Assembly: GCA_037013495.1 (NCBI GenBank)
Contig: CM072807.1
Coordinates: forward strand, 16,185,001 to 16,249,000
Length of the DNA: 64,000 bases
Source of the DNA: Hippophae tibetana
Taxonomy: Eukaryota > Streptophyta > Magnoliopsida > Rosales > Elaeagnaceae
Direction: 5' to 3'
Below, one piece after another: positions 1 through 11,640 of the stretch (position 1 is the first letter of the stretch; each line of letters starts with the position of its first letter). Position numbers and translations under genes: made by a program. Below the pieces are notes generated by a model. That model saw only the letters and a program-made list of their open reading frames with translations, was not told the DNA's origin and searched no databases.

Positions 1-176
1 TATATATATATTTAACTTAAATTACAAATAAAATGATGTCGTCTCTTTTGTCATTAATTTTGTGATATTCCTACTTTATTTCAAGAAGAATAAGCTTGGT
101 TTGCTTAAAATCACCAGCATAGTGACGAGGAAACTAGGCAAGAGAGATGAGATGAAATTTGGGTAAAAAATAGTTG

Positions 177-1790
177 GTCCATATAACAATTCATTCCCCT
201 AAATAGATGAGCACGTAAACATCCATCAAACAAGCAGTCCAAACTTCAGAGACACAGGAATAGAGAAGTTAAAGCATTATAAAAATTACCATGGTGTTGT
301 CCTATGTTATTCAAGATCATCAAATTCTTCTCCTGATTCTTCTTGTGATGTTATAATTTAAACCATATGTTTTGTCCATTCTTCTTGTAAATCATAATTT
401 TTTTTTCATATTATAGCCCGAATTGTTACAACCAAAGAACTATATGTAATTAAATTCAAAATAAGAATGTAATATCATGAATTCATAAAAAAATAACTTA
501 TATATGTTAAAATATTAGTAAAAGAGATTACCACATCGACACTGAAGTGATATAATAATAATCTTATCCCTTCAAAATCATATTAGCATTGTATTAATCT
601 TCTGTCTATAAATATGAAGCTATTTGGAATCAAGCTGGTATTTTTAATGCTATAATGAGCTCTAAATATGAAGTCAAGTGTAACTCTGATTTGTTACTTG
701 GATTAGTTGATTTTTGGACAGTTGTTCCATATAACAGTTCATTCCCCTAAATACATGAGCACATAAACATCCATCAAATAAGTAGCCCAAAATTTAGAGA
801 CACAGGAATAGAGAAATCAAAGCATTATAAAAATTATCTTGGCGTTGTCTTATGTTATTCAAGATCATCAGATTCTTCTTGTGATGTTATAATTTGAACC
901 ATGTGTTCTGTCCATTCTTCTCGTAAATCATCAAAAAAATTCATAACATAGCCCGACTTATTCCAACCAAAGAACTATATGTAATTAAATTCAAAATAAG
1001 AATGTAATATCATGAATTCATAAAAATAACTTATATATATTAAAATATTAGTAAAAGAGATTATCATATCGACATTGGAGTGATATAATAATAACCTCAT
1101 CCATTCAAAATTATATTAAAACTGTATTAATCTTTTGTCTATAAATATGAAGCTATATGGAATGAAACTGGTATTTTTAATGCTATAATGAGCTCTAAAT
1201 ATGAATTCAAGTGTAACTTTGATTTGTTACTTGGTTTGGTTGAGTTTTGGTACCCATAAACTAATAATTTTGTATGCCCTTGGGGTGAAACAACAATTAC
1301 TCTTGAAGATTTGATGATTCTTGGTGGTTTTCCTGTACTTGGCTGGACATCGACTACCATGATGTTGTCATACCAGGGAACTAGGCAAGAGATATGAGAT
1401 GAAATTTGGGCAAAAAATAGGTCCATATAACAATTCATTTCACTAAATATATGAGCACATAAACATCCATCAAACAAGCTTCTCAAACTTCAGAAACAGG
1501 AATAGAGAAATTAAAGCATTATAAAAATTACCATGATATATTGTCATATGCTATTCAAAATCATCATAATCTTCTCCTGATTCTTCTTGCGATAATATAA
1601 TTTGAACCATGTGTTCTGCTTATTCCTTTCGTAAATCCTCAAAAATTTACGGGTCATAGCCCGACTTGTTTTAACCAAAAAACTACATGTATTTAAATTC
1701 AAAATAAGAATGTAATATCATGAATTCACAAAAAATAACTCATATATGTTAAAAATGTATATTGGTAAAAGATATTACAACATCTTTAAT
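177..1790. repeat. Block present three times in CACTA copy 1
   Basis: A block beginning GTCCATATAACAATTCATT recurs at about 177-700, 725-1240 and 1421-1790. Offsets are 548 and 696 bases, and the copies differ by scattered substitutions and small indels. The complete CACTA element at 34087-41464 has a single version near 34485. The triplication is therefore specific to copy 1 or was lost from copy 2. The larger spacing between units two and three is due to extra sequence that includes a plant mobile domain fragment. Confidence 0.75.
1185..1365 (+). pseudogene. Fragment of plant mobile domain (PMD) coding sequence
   Basis: Translation of the plus strand gives a segment containing PWGETTITLEDLMILGGFPV. 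This matches the conserved core of the plant mobile domain (PWGE-x-TITLEDV-x-LLGL-x-V type). The domain is found in MAIL/MAIN-type proteins and in many transposon-carried genes. An in-frame stop lies shortly before the core, and the fragment is about 60 codons long with no continuation on either side. It sits inside the CACTA element between repeat units, so it is best read as a captured or transposon-derived gene piece rather than a gene. Confidence 0.6.
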
Positions 1791-2874
1791 TAGAATGTTG
1801 ATATTTGTGATGATTTAACTCATAAACTTCATAACATAGTAATCACATATGATTCCATCATTTTGTTGTGGAACCTTAAAAATACAAGTGTACATGATTT
1901 TCCATATTCGAACATCTTTATTATTCAATAGTAAAATTAATTAAATTATTAATATTCATTTGTCTCATATAAGCTTATGATATTTTTTAAGGGCAACGCC
2001 CCTACTCTTGTTCCACATCTTTCATGCCCTATCAAAGTTTAAAATGATTAGTTTTTTATTAAATATTACAATGAACAATAGAAGAAAAATAGCTAGCTAT
2101 AACTTTTACATTTCAACAACTATTTTTGTATCTTTACTCAATTCTATGGAAGCTGAGTCATTGTACCAAACATAATTGTCATATAGATCAAGGATTACCA
2201 GCATCTAATGATCTTGGCCTTGTTCAAACTTTAGTGACCAAAGAATTATCAACTTCTTATTTCTATTAAGTGTTAATGCCTTATCACATAATTTTTAGCT
2301 CTAATGCTAACATCCTTCTTTTGGTATTGATTGAAAAATGAAGAATCATAGAATATTGCTAAATATGATGAGTTATTAGCTTGAATTCAATAATAACATG
2401 CCATATATAAAAGAAATATATATAAATAATTAGATAATATAAATATAATTATATATGTTCTACATAAATAAAAGTTATTTACTAATTGAGGACTCATCTA
2501 GTCCACACTTGAATTATACTTAAATGGATCATTTGATATTCAAACATCTACAATATGCACTCGATCGATATATATGTTTGGCCAATGCTTACACCAGAAA
2601 TTTCTATAGGAAGTGGCACAGTCCATCCATCATTTATGCTAGATTTTCTCGAAACAATAGTCATCAAAGTACCAAGATTTCTGCTGAAGTTTATAGCATA
2701 ATCATAACTATACTTTTTCCATGGCTTCTTCTTGAATGATTTAGTGTGCGATTATTGCCCACTAGACATAGATTTACCACGAGATACTTGTTTTATATCT
2801 CTTAAATGTGCCGTACTTACTAACCATGACATCAACTTAAATTTGAGGAAAATAAATATAAAAATATTTATAAA

Positions 2875-3660
2875 TTAACAACTTAATAATATCATTATTT
2901 GTCTAACTTTAGGATTTGAAGACCTCTCAATACGGTTGGGAAGAATATTTTTCATTTGTATATTCTGATGTTCTTTCCTAATAATTTGAAATTTATTCGT
3001 ACGTCTATAATCCACAAATTCTTTCCAAACTTGGGGTTCAATCCAGTGGTGTTCTTCATGAATTTTGTAAAGTTGTACTTCATCAAGTGGTTCCAAATAT
3101 GAAAACACATAATTTTTGGCCAATATGGAAGTTTTGTATTCCTTTCATGCCTTATTTGCAATCTTATAACACTTGCTCATCCAAGTGTCAAGGACTTTAT
3201 AACGATTCTAGAAAAACACACTACAAAAGATGATATATAATACAACCAAGATATAATATATGTAATTAGTTATAAAATAAAAGAGACTTACACAAATAGT
3301 TTTCCATATTTTGAACTTTTCAGCTTCGTCAACCATAGTCCAATCGTTTATATTGATCGGTATACTTGACTTCACAAGTCTACCAATAGAGGATTTCAAT
3401 TGTTAGCCATTTTCCCCTAATGAATTATCAGTATCATAAAATAGAACGTGTACTCTATCATTTGGGTTAAGTCGAGCATCAAGCATATTTGCCCAACCCT
3501 TTCTTTTCAAATGCCCCAATGGATCATTTGGATCTACAAGCTCTGGTACCTTAGGATCCATGAAATATCTACAAATAATGATGAAATAGAAATTAATTGA
3601 TAATTTTAAGTCCAAACATATAAACATGCAAGAGTTAATAGAATAATATATTACATACAT
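2875..3660 (-). pseudogene. Plant transposase (Ptta/En-Spm, Transposase_24-like) remnant in CACTA copy 1
   Basis: Minus-strand pieces read in order LGHLKRKGWAN, then NDRVHVLFYD, then GRLVKSSIPININDW, then a FKIWKTI segment. After an interval that looks like an intron they continue with a WKEFVDYRR segment. This order and spacing match the plant transposase family found as the second gene of many CACTA elements. The same fragments occur at 37290-37884 in the other CACTA copy. Stops and frame breaks separate the pieces, so this is a decayed gene. Confidence 0.65.
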
Positions 3661-3669
3661 TATGTTTAA

Positions 3670-4181
3670 TTAGGTGGTTGATCGTGTATATATATATATA
3701 TATATTCCTTGATAATCATTTCGAATCCATGAGGAAGAATCATCATTATCAACTAGATCATCACATATATTAGGCAATTTGTTTAAGAAATGACTAATAT
3801 TGGATAATGTATCATTCATGTCATCGTCTTCTAAAGCATCACAATGGTAGAACTCTTTTATGAAGACGTTAACACAACAAAACATCTTATGTCAATTTGA
3901 TCTCTCATGTAAAATACTTGTTTTGCATGAAGTGCTAACGTGAAAGGATTATCAATGTGACTTATCTTGGATAAATGTACAAGGGTAAATCCAAAACAAT
4001 CTATTTTATATCCAACATTGATAACATCTTCAACCCAATCACACAAGAATACTTTTTCATGGAAGACCTCATAATCAAGTTCCCAAATTTCTTGAATTAT
4101 ACCATAATATGTTATATCAGAAAGTACATGATTACCATCTTTTGAACAGGAAAATTGCATAATTTGTGAAACCATCTTCAC
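3670..4181 (-). pseudogene. DUF4216-like C-terminal part of CACTA transposase region, copy 1
   Basis: The minus strand encodes a segment around GYKIDCFGFTLVHLSKI and FTLALHAKQVFYMRDQIDI. It corresponds to the DUF4216 region that lies downstream of TNP2/DUF4218 in plant CACTA transposases. An Asp/Glu-rich tail (DALEDDDMND) follows in a shifted frame. The segment is closely similar to 38036-38560 in copy 2. Frames are interrupted and no start context is visible, so it is annotated as a relic. Confidence 0.6.
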
Positions 4182-4199
4182 ACCACTTTTCTAATTTAC

Positions 4200-4720
4200 T
4201 CGGACTTTGTCCCTTGCTTGAGTGGTAAACCTCGATCCATTAATTATGAAACTAGAATATGATTTGACATCGAATTTTGGACCATGTACAAACCATTCTA
4301 AACTTTCTATTATTTTACGATTGAGTTTGTTGAGTTCAACTGGAATCTATGCATACAAAAACATGAAATTTGTTTAAAACAAAGTTTTAAAACATTACAT
4401 AGAAGTACTAATGAATTCTTGTATGTGACACTTACATCGTTGCAAAACCAATTAATAAGCTCTCGCTTATGTTCATCATACAACCATTTTTCTCCTCCTT
4501 TTTTTATAACGAGGATCGATCTTCAGTAAGTTTAAATGCATTCTGTAATGTTATTAAAGATATATCAATCAGATATCATTAATAGTTAAATAAAAACTAT
4601 TTTTATTTTAAATGAAAATGTTGAACTTGTCATTACTTATCTTATGTATGGTTGTGCCTCATTATTAATTACCAAAATGATTCGGTGTGCTTTTTCCATC
4701 GAGTACAATCAATAAAAAAT
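4200..4720 (-). other. Interior of CACTA copy 1 between transposase-region fragments
   Basis: No open coding segment longer than a few dozen codons is visible. The interval is colinear with 38560-39040 of CACTA copy 2. It contains intron-like AT-rich stretches and short coding-like remnants of the same decayed transposase gene. Confidence 0.5.
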
Positions 4721-4729
4721 TTATTACTT

Positions 4730-5536
4730 CTACCAAGCAAAGGGTTACCTACTTAGATCATGTGACGTTCTAAGAATAACTTATGCATATGATTCTCAAT
4801 TTCAGTGCAACCACTAAAGTATTCAGAACAAAACTCAATGGTATCTTCAGCAATGTAACGTTCTACCATGCATACTTCAAGTCAATTTCTATTATTTATA
4901 TATCCTTTAAGGACTTGCATGTACCTATCAAAAAGATACACCTACCTTAAGTAGGTATAACTACACAATTAAACCTCTCGAACTAAATGAACACATAAGC
5001 GAATCATTATATCGAAGAAAGAAGGAGGGAAAATTTTTTCAATTAGACACAAATTATCTACATTTTAGTGTATTGAAGATTTCTTGCATATTGTATTGAA
5101 GATGTCAATTCAATATCCTCAGGAAATATATCTATTAGTACATTTAGTAATTCTATGAATCCCTTGTCATAAAAACTATTTTTTCCTTCACATTTTACAA
5201 ATGAATCAATCCCAACATTTTAGTGTATTTCTTACATCCTGGATACAATAGTTTTTCGGCATCTTCTAGAAGTTTTTTATAGATTTCGGGATCATCCTCA
5301 TGTTGTTCATCTTTAACACCATGAAATATATTTTCTGTCTATACATTATGATAAGATGTATATAATTCACTCATATTCTTATTTATCTCTTCCTCATTAG
5401 CATTATCAATATTTTCTCCATGATAATACCAACATTTATAACTCAAAAGAATACCACTACAGATAAGGTGATACTTAACTTCGTCAATATCATGAAATTG
5501 CTCATTTTTACATTTAACATATGGACATCGAATCAT
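4730..5536 (-). pseudogene. TNP2-type CACTA transposase, centre deleted
   Basis: Two parts of a TNP2-type transposase survive on the minus strand. At 5339-5536 there is the N-terminal transposase-associated domain, with the visible core MIRCPYVKCKN and DEVKYHLICSGI, a Cys-containing motif typical of these proteins. At about 4730-5105 there is a DUF4218-like C-terminal part, homologous to 39068-39495 of copy 2. The whole catalytic TNP2 core that copy 2 retains at 39567-40824 is missing, so only about 230 bases separate the two parts. This copy cannot encode transposase. Confidence 0.65.
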
Positions 5537-5904
5537 ACTAATTTAATTATTACTATTTCATAAACTTCAAGCATAACATACATGTGTGTTCGTGAGTTTA
5601 TGAATAAGTTTATGTCAACATCGATCATCACATGTATAAGAATATATGTGTGCATAAGTAAAAATTGTAGTGTAATTTATATAATAAATATTGAAATGAT
5701 TTGATTCACTAAAAATGAGGATATATATATATATGTGTAAGTATTAAATAAGTTCTATAGCGTGTTGGCCAAATAAGGATTCTATTTTTCTATCTCTCCT
5801 TTTTAAAATTTAACTAATAAATAAAATAAAGACAATAATGATTACCCACTTAGGGTTATTTAAATACTCTAACAAAAACTCCTAGATGAAGGAATAAAAG
5901 ACGG

Positions 5905-6620
5905 TCAAGTGACCAGGAAAAAACAACATTTCCTAACCCACATTTTCTTGCATTTTGGTTTCTCTATATCATTGGGTTGGGACTTAACAAACTTAGGTTT
6001 CATAAGCGTGTTCTTCGACTTAGTTTTACTTTTCTCATTCGTCCCAAATGAAGATGCAATATGCATAGTAGAATGATGATAATGAGGCCTAGCATTAAAA
6101 GTAATGAATTTGGCTTGCCTCTTTGAACCTAAGACTTCATGCTTCCTAGTAGAATTTACGAATAAGTTATTATAATTTCCATTCATCCTTAAATATGATG
6201 TAGCATGCATAGATGAATGATGGGGTCCTACTATGTGAAACATAGAAATAATGATTAAGTTTAGGAGCATTAATCAAATATCTACATTTTGGTCTTATAT
6301 GACCTTTCCTACCACAATGATGACAAACACGCACAAATTTAACAACTTTATATACCACAAGTGCAATAGTTCTTTATTCATAAGTAGTAACAATATAAGT
6401 AGAGTTTAAGGACCTTAAAAATGTGGTCTTTGATGTTGAAAGTGTTGACTTTTCATCTATGTATACCATACCTCACTTATCTCCATGTAGTTTTCCATAG
6501 TCTAGGACTTTGGTTAATTTTTCAACACCTATAGTCAAATTTCTCACCGTCTCTTTAGAAATACTAAGTTCTTCCCTAAGATTTTTGTTTTTCTCAATGG
6601 TTTCTCAAGTCTCAAATTCA
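5905..6620 (-). pseudogene. Copia gag fragment with CCHC-type knuckle (distal part)
   Basis: The minus strand encodes a coiled-coil-like segment (about 6490-6620), then at about 6300-6345 a knuckle CHHCGRKGHIRPKC. That is a perfect C-x2-C-x4-H-x4-C retroviral-type zinc knuckle. A Lys-rich tail runs to 5905. The arrangement resembles the gag region of SIRE-type Ty1-copia elements (inference from order and motif). In-frame stops are present. The fragment continues from the one at 8345-8823, and an unrelated insertion interrupts the two. Confidence 0.6.
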
Positions 6621-6624
6621 AGGT

Positions 6625-8335
6625 GTTGGCGATTTAAAAGAACATTAACGTGCAAGTATACACGGTCACAAGTAATAAGTGATAAATACAATATTGTTCC
6701 CATGGAGATTTGTTAATAATCTTTGTTAAATACTAAAAAAATTTCAACCTAATTTTATCCAAACAATCAATATTTAGATAGAGTTTAACTAAACTAATTT
6801 TAAATAACAATATATGAAATTAACACTGAAGAAAACTCTAGGGTTGTAATTTCACCAAATTAATCCACTTGAATCGTATTATTTTCTCTTGATTTATGTT
6901 CTTGCATTTAATTTGTCAACCAAGAACTTCTAATTTATCCACATGTCCCTTCCGATAACAAATATACACATCTCGCTAAATTAATTCACTATATACCTAT
7001 AAGAATTAAATTTACCAAAGATTCATTAAGCTCAAAGTTCTCAATAGCTACACATACAATAAATATATATTATTATCTCATATATATATATATATATATA
7101 TATATTTGTGATTCTATCACGAGCAAAACACAAAAATTCATTTTCCAAGTTCATTAAGGTTCACAAATCAATTGATTAATCTTTTAACAATCAAAGACAT
7201 TAAACATAAATAGAATAAAAAAATTAAAACTAACATATCTAAATCATTCAAAAATAATTAATTCAAGCTTCACATTATAAGTTACATTGCAACCTAGAAC
7301 AAATAATTTAGTTCATAGAAAATATAAAAATTACAATCCAAAAATATTTAGACATTTAAGAGAAATTAAATTAAAAGAAATATAAAGTAGAAGAAACTCT
7401 TTCATGGTTCCTCAATGAAAAAAAATAGTTCCTCCCTTTTTTTCTTCTTCTTTGCTCTCTACCTTCTCTGTATTTTTTAGTTAACAGAACAACAACAAAA
7501 ACCAAAAAATAAAAAGGCTTCTGCATGTTCTCTCTATTTTTAGAGACAGAACAACCATAAAACTAACTCTTCAAAATGCTTTCTGCGTTATCTAAAAATA
7601 CAATAAATATTCTTCAAAAAAGGCGTGCAAAATAAACTGGCAAGAGAAATTTTTTGAATTTTTATTATACACTACGTATGACATATGTCGAGATATGATT
7701 CGTTGGAAGGATAATTAGACACACGGTGGTTTCGAACTGGGGAAGATGCGAGGGCATATGCATCTTCGGTAGATCGTGTCACAGGGGAATTCCGCGCACT
7801 AGGCTATTCAGAACAACTAGACTTCACCCGTGACTCCCTCACGTGGAGCGTGGCCAACATGCACAATATGAACCATTCATCATTTGATCTAATGGTGGGT
7901 GATAGAGGGCACATCTCAGGGAAAATAAACTGCGAAGATAGGTGGACCTTACTTTTTGCGTCGAACTATGCAGACATGTAGACCCCACTCTATGCCCCGA
8001 ATTGTGAAAAATAGATAGAAATATCATCCACTCTCCCACGTAGTGTTTGAATTTCACTCTCCTGATCTACACCGTTAAATTTTTAATCTAACAGTGGGTG
8101 ATGCATGTTGATCCATTCCGCACATGAGACTCCCTTTCTGCGCAAAAAACAACTAAATTTCAATTTTTTGTTAATTGCATTTAAGTCTTCTTTTTAATTC
8201 AAATTAAATTTTCAACTTTTTTTATTTGCATTTTAGTCCTTTTTAAATTTAAATTGTTTCATTTTCTCTAAAAATATAATTTCTTACAAAACTAGCACTA
8301 AATTGGACAAAATAACACTAAAATATAGAGTTATC
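6625..8335. mobile_element. Unclassified AT-rich insertion splitting a copia gag fragment
   Basis: Copia gag sequence stops near 6620 and resumes near 8345 on the same strand, so about 1.7 kb was inserted. The insertion has no coding region I recognise. Its left part contains AGTAATAAGTGATAA followed by ATTGTTCCCATGGAGAT. A similar arrangement (AAGTAATATAATGATAAG, then ATTGTTCCCATAGAGAT) occurs at about 49463-49505 inside the hAT element of the KTF1 intron. Both also have an AT-rich body and a more GC-rich patch at the far side (7740-8060 here). I infer the same non-autonomous family, class unknown. Terminal repeats and a target duplication were not established. Confidence 0.4.
7081..7104. 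repeat. (TA)12 microsatellite
   Basis: An uninterrupted run of TA dinucleotides within the unclassified insertion. Confidence 0.9.
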
Positions 8336-8344
8336 ACAAGGCAT

Positions 8345-8823
8345 TAATATTTCCAGATAATTTTTTTTATCTTTCTCTAGGCTAGAGGAATTTGTTTTGT
8401 GAACTTTGATGATATCATTAACTTTAGTTACTTCCACAAGTAGTTTATCCCTTTATTCCCTAACACCTAGACAATCCATGAATAGTTCCTCATAACTCGA
8501 TACATTAAACTAATAAGAAAGAAGAATTTACTTCCTCATTTTCTTCATCCGAGCTAGAGTCAGTCATTGTGGTGTGCTTTGGTAGTTGTAGTGAAGGCAC
8601 GATGGTTAGTGTCATCATCTTCTGAGTTACTAGCATTATCATGCTCAATTTTTGTGTCACTTAGTGTATTATTAAATGCTTTTCTAAATTTCTTTTTATT
8701 GTTTGCACAATTTATAGAAATATGATCAAAGGCCCCAGTGGTATAGCATTGAGGACTAGTGAGCTTAGTTTTCTTACCATCAGAGCTAGAAGGCTCGATT
8801 TCCCTTGACTTTGGGTCCCTCAA
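8345..8823 (-). pseudogene. Copia gag fragment (proximal part)
   Basis: The minus strand encodes a degenerate knuckle (CYTTGAFDHISINC, in which the second cysteine is lost). An acidic stretch with ASNSEDDDTN follows, then after stops a coiled-coil-like segment running toward 8345. The order fits a SIRE-like copia gag, and the reading continues after the insertion at 6620. Several stops and the damaged knuckle mark it as a relic. Confidence 0.5.
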
Positions 8824-8867
8824 ACAACTAGATTGTCTCTTATTAGATTGATTATTCAGTTCACATA

Positions 8868-9039
8868 TAGAATTGACGCTACGTGTTACGTCTAGCGTCG
8901 ATTGACACGTAAGACCGATGTTATTTTTTAATTTTTTAAGTCGGTCTTTCAGTGTACAGACTTAAAATTTATTATAAGTTGGTTTTGCTCAAAAAATAGA
9001 CTTTAAATCCTAACTTAAAAGCTCCTTTTTGTATTAGTG
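8868..9039. repeat. Right subterminal and terminal repeats of CACTA copy 1
   Basis: Short motifs GACGCTACGT and TCTAGCGTCGATTGACACGT lie in inverted relation near 8875-8910. They are followed by a conserved right-end block (ATTATAAGTTGGTTTT, then CTCCTTTTTGTATTAGTG). Comparable motifs lie at 41288-41464 in copy 2. In CACTA elements such subterminal repeats are transposase-binding sites; that role here is inferred. Confidence 0.7.
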
Positions 9040-10340
9040 ATAATAAGAGCAAAGGATTAGATGCCTTCAAGATCTTTAAGGCTGAAGTAGAGAAACAAGG
9101 TTAAAAGAAAATAAAGCTCATAAGATCAGATAGAGGTGGTAAATATTTTGGTAGATATACTGAGAATAGACAAGTGTCTGGTCCGTTTTCTAAGTTTCTT
9201 TAAGAGTATCGAATAATTGCCCAATACACTATACCTAGTTCACCTTACTAAAATGGTATAGTAGAAAGGAGCTATCGAACATTATTAGTGTAGATTTTCT
9301 GATAATATTAGGCTGGAATAGTGTTGTACATGCTGTGAATTTAGTGTAGAACAAACTGGATTTTAGTTGTTGATACCAGTTATATTATTCCTAAGTTAGT
9401 GGGAATTTTTCTACCTTTTAGTCCTATTTATAGTGTTGTATATACATTTGAATTAATCAAAGAAAATAAAACAAGAATTCAGTTTCTCTCCACTATCTCT
9501 CAATATTTTCTTCAATTAGACATGGTGCAAAGTATGCTTAGCTACTCCAATCTTCCTAAATCCTTATGGATTGAAGCTTTAAAGACGACTGTGTAAATAT
9601 TAAACCGAGTTCCAACCAAGGTTGTCTTAAAGACGCCATTTGAGTTATGGAAAAGTTGGAAACTGAGTTTGTGACATATGCTTGTTCACAACACCTCTCA
9701 AGTACAAGCTAGTGTTGAATAACCAATAATTGAAATTTTGCAAGTTGTTAACAACATTCCAATAGATCAAAATGTTTAGGAGATTCCTGAAACTTTTGAA
9801 GAACAAGTTTAACCTTATACTTCCCATGAAGATGATGGTGCGGCATTATGAAGATCTACTAGAACTAAAAGAATGAAAATTTCTAGTGATTATTTTGTGT
9901 ATCTACAAGAATCTGATTGTAACATTGGAGCTAAAAATGATCCTTAATCCTTTTCACAAGCCATGAGTTGCAAAGACTCTGAATTGTGGTACAATGCTAT
10001 AAAAGATGAGATAAGTTCCATGAAGAGTAATTGAGTATGGAACCTTATTGAGTTGCTTAATGGTGAAAAGGCCATTGGATGTAATTGGGTCTTTAGGATA
10101 AAGAAAGACTTGTTGGGAAACATTGAGAGATACAAGGTCAGATTAGTTACTAAGGGATTCACTCAGAAAGAAGGAATTGATTATAGAGAGAATTTCTCTC
10201 ATGTATCTAAGAAAGATTTCTTGCGTATTATATTGGCATTAGTAGCCCATTTTGACCTCGAGATGTAACAAATGGATTTGAATACAGTATTTCTCAATGG
10301 AGACATAGAAGAACATATTTACATGAAACAAAATCACATA
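9040..10340 (+). pseudogene. Ty1-copia integrase/reverse transcriptase remnant
   Basis: The plus strand has integrase core pieces: IRSDRGGKYFG, the second catalytic Asp region, then the NGIVER region near 9250. A divergent linker follows. The start of reverse transcriptase is at 10053-10268, with AIGCNWVFRIKKD and ERYKVRLVTKGFTQKEGIDY. Many in-frame stops and small indels break it. The 5' half of the element would lie left of CACTA copy 1, outside the window. At 10341 it is cut by the gypsy LTR. No LTRs of this element were found. Confidence 0.75.
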
Positions 10341-10829
10341 CCTTTTATCTTTAGCAATTTTTGTTTTAGTTAATTATGGACCTTTTATCTTTAGCATTTT
10401 TTATTTTAGTGAATTATGGGATTTTATTTTAAGTCTTTTAGTCTTTTATTTTTTAAGATTGGATTAGGCCCAATCCATAACTAAATAGGCCCATTAGACC
10501 CATTCCATCTAAGGTCTTTTCTTTTATGGTTTCTTGCTTATAAAGAAAAAGAGTTATGTAATTTGGAGGCAAGAACAAATATTCATTAATAAAAAGAAAA
10601 TTTTAGAAATATTCTTGTTTTGACTTCTTGTGTTCTTGATTGAATACTTGAATTCGACTTATCAATGGAGGGGATTATTCTTTATGACGTCTCAAGGTTT
10701 GGTTTTAAGGACTTTGTTTTTCTTTAGGGTTCTAATATGGTCATCTTCAATACGTTCTTAGCAAATCAATCATTTATATTCTTTTGAGTTTGTGGGTTCA
10801 TAGGTTGTTTGCTTAAAGGGTCTGCATCA
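10341..10829 (+). repeat. 5' LTR of gypsy element, first ~35 bp missing
   Basis: It is colinear with 13513-14028, including CCTTTTATCTTTAGCAA, GGATTAGGCCCAATCCATAA and the end GGGTCTGCATCA. The 3' LTR has 35 additional bases at its start, beginning TGTTAGGAAG, that are absent here. The left junction with copia sequence is therefore not a clean insertion end. Confidence 0.75.
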
Positions 10830-10831
10830 TT

Positions 10832-10848
10832 TGGTATGAGAAACTTGG
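10832..10848 (+). other. Primer binding site, initiator tRNA-Met type
   Basis: TGGTATGAGAAAC starts two bases after the LTR end. It is close to the plant consensus TGGTATCAGAGC, complementary to the 3' end of initiator tRNA-Met, with a few mismatches. Confidence 0.6.
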
Positions 10849-11460
10849 TTATTGAAAAGAGGTTATATATCTTCATATATCTTTGTTTTGAATTCTATAT
10901 TTTAAAAAAATCATCTTTTGATTTTATTTTTTTTTTGCATTCTTGAGTCACAAATCACAAAAAAAAAATTCATCCTTTTGAGTCTTATGTTTTCTTTCAA
11001 TTTTGTTGTCGTTGTTTTCATATTTAGATTTTGTTTTGTAATTTTCTTTGAATTATTTGTATCATTTTCTTATTATTTATTTTTGTATTCTATCTATCTT
11101 TTTTTCTTCCAAGAAGAAAGGAGAAGAGGGTTATTGTTCGCAGTTTCAAAAAACTATTTTGATAAATCGGAGTTGCAACTTTAAACGGCCATAAATTTTG
11201 ACTCGGGTAACAAAACTACTATTATAATATATCAAATCAAAGTTCATTTGATTCCTACTAGAAAAATGGGCTTCCACTATGGTCTTGCAATTTTCGAGCC
11301 CAAATTCCACCATTTACACCACTAATCGAAGGATAAAGATTTGTCGCAACTTTTTGCATTGTTTTCAGCTCTTGTTCATTTGGGTTGCGATTGTTTTTTT
11401 TGTGAATTTTCTATTCATATAAGTAGTAGAAAGAAAAAAAGAAAAGGAGAACATAGTTGA

Positions 11461-11640
11461 TCAAGAGTCATTTTTTAGAGTCCTCTTTGGTCAAGAGTCT
11501 TTCTTTAGATTCCTCCTTGGTCAAGAGTTTTTCTTTAGATTCCTTCTTTGTCAAGAGTCTTTCTTTAGATTCTTCCTTTGTCAAGAGTCTTTCTTTAGAA
11601 TCATCTTTGATCGATAATATTTTTTTTTAGAATCCTCTTT
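11461..11640 (+). repeat. 30-bp tandem array in gypsy leader
   Basis: Five units of exactly 30 bases start at 11461, 11491, 11521, 11551 and 11581, each beginning TCAAGAGT. A degenerate sixth unit starts at 11611 (TCGATAATAT). Units share TCTTTCTTTAGATTC with one to six differences each. Confidence 0.9.

Larger units (their letters stand above)
1..9039 (-). mobile_element. CACTA (En/Spm) DNA transposon copy 1, left end outside window, non-autonomous
   Basis: Positions 1-5105 are colinear with positions about 34350-39495 of the complete CACTA element further right, with the same order of transposase-related fragments on the minus strand. The right end at 9031-9039 reads GTATTAGTG, a slightly diverged match to the GTAGTAGTG end of the other copy. 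Subterminal CGACGCTAC-type repeats lie just inside it. The left terminus should lie roughly 270 bases before the window. Sequence after 9039 continues as a plus-strand copia integrase remnant, so this element appears to have landed in a copia element. All transposase frames are broken and the central TNP2 region is missing. Copia gag fragments and an unclassified insertion occupy 5600-8870. Confidence 0.8.

Noticed and set aside
1139..1486. 115-codon minus-strand open frame at the left end
   Set aside because: It runs opposite to the plus-strand plant mobile domain fragment and the repeat block, and has no recognisable motif. It is a shadow.
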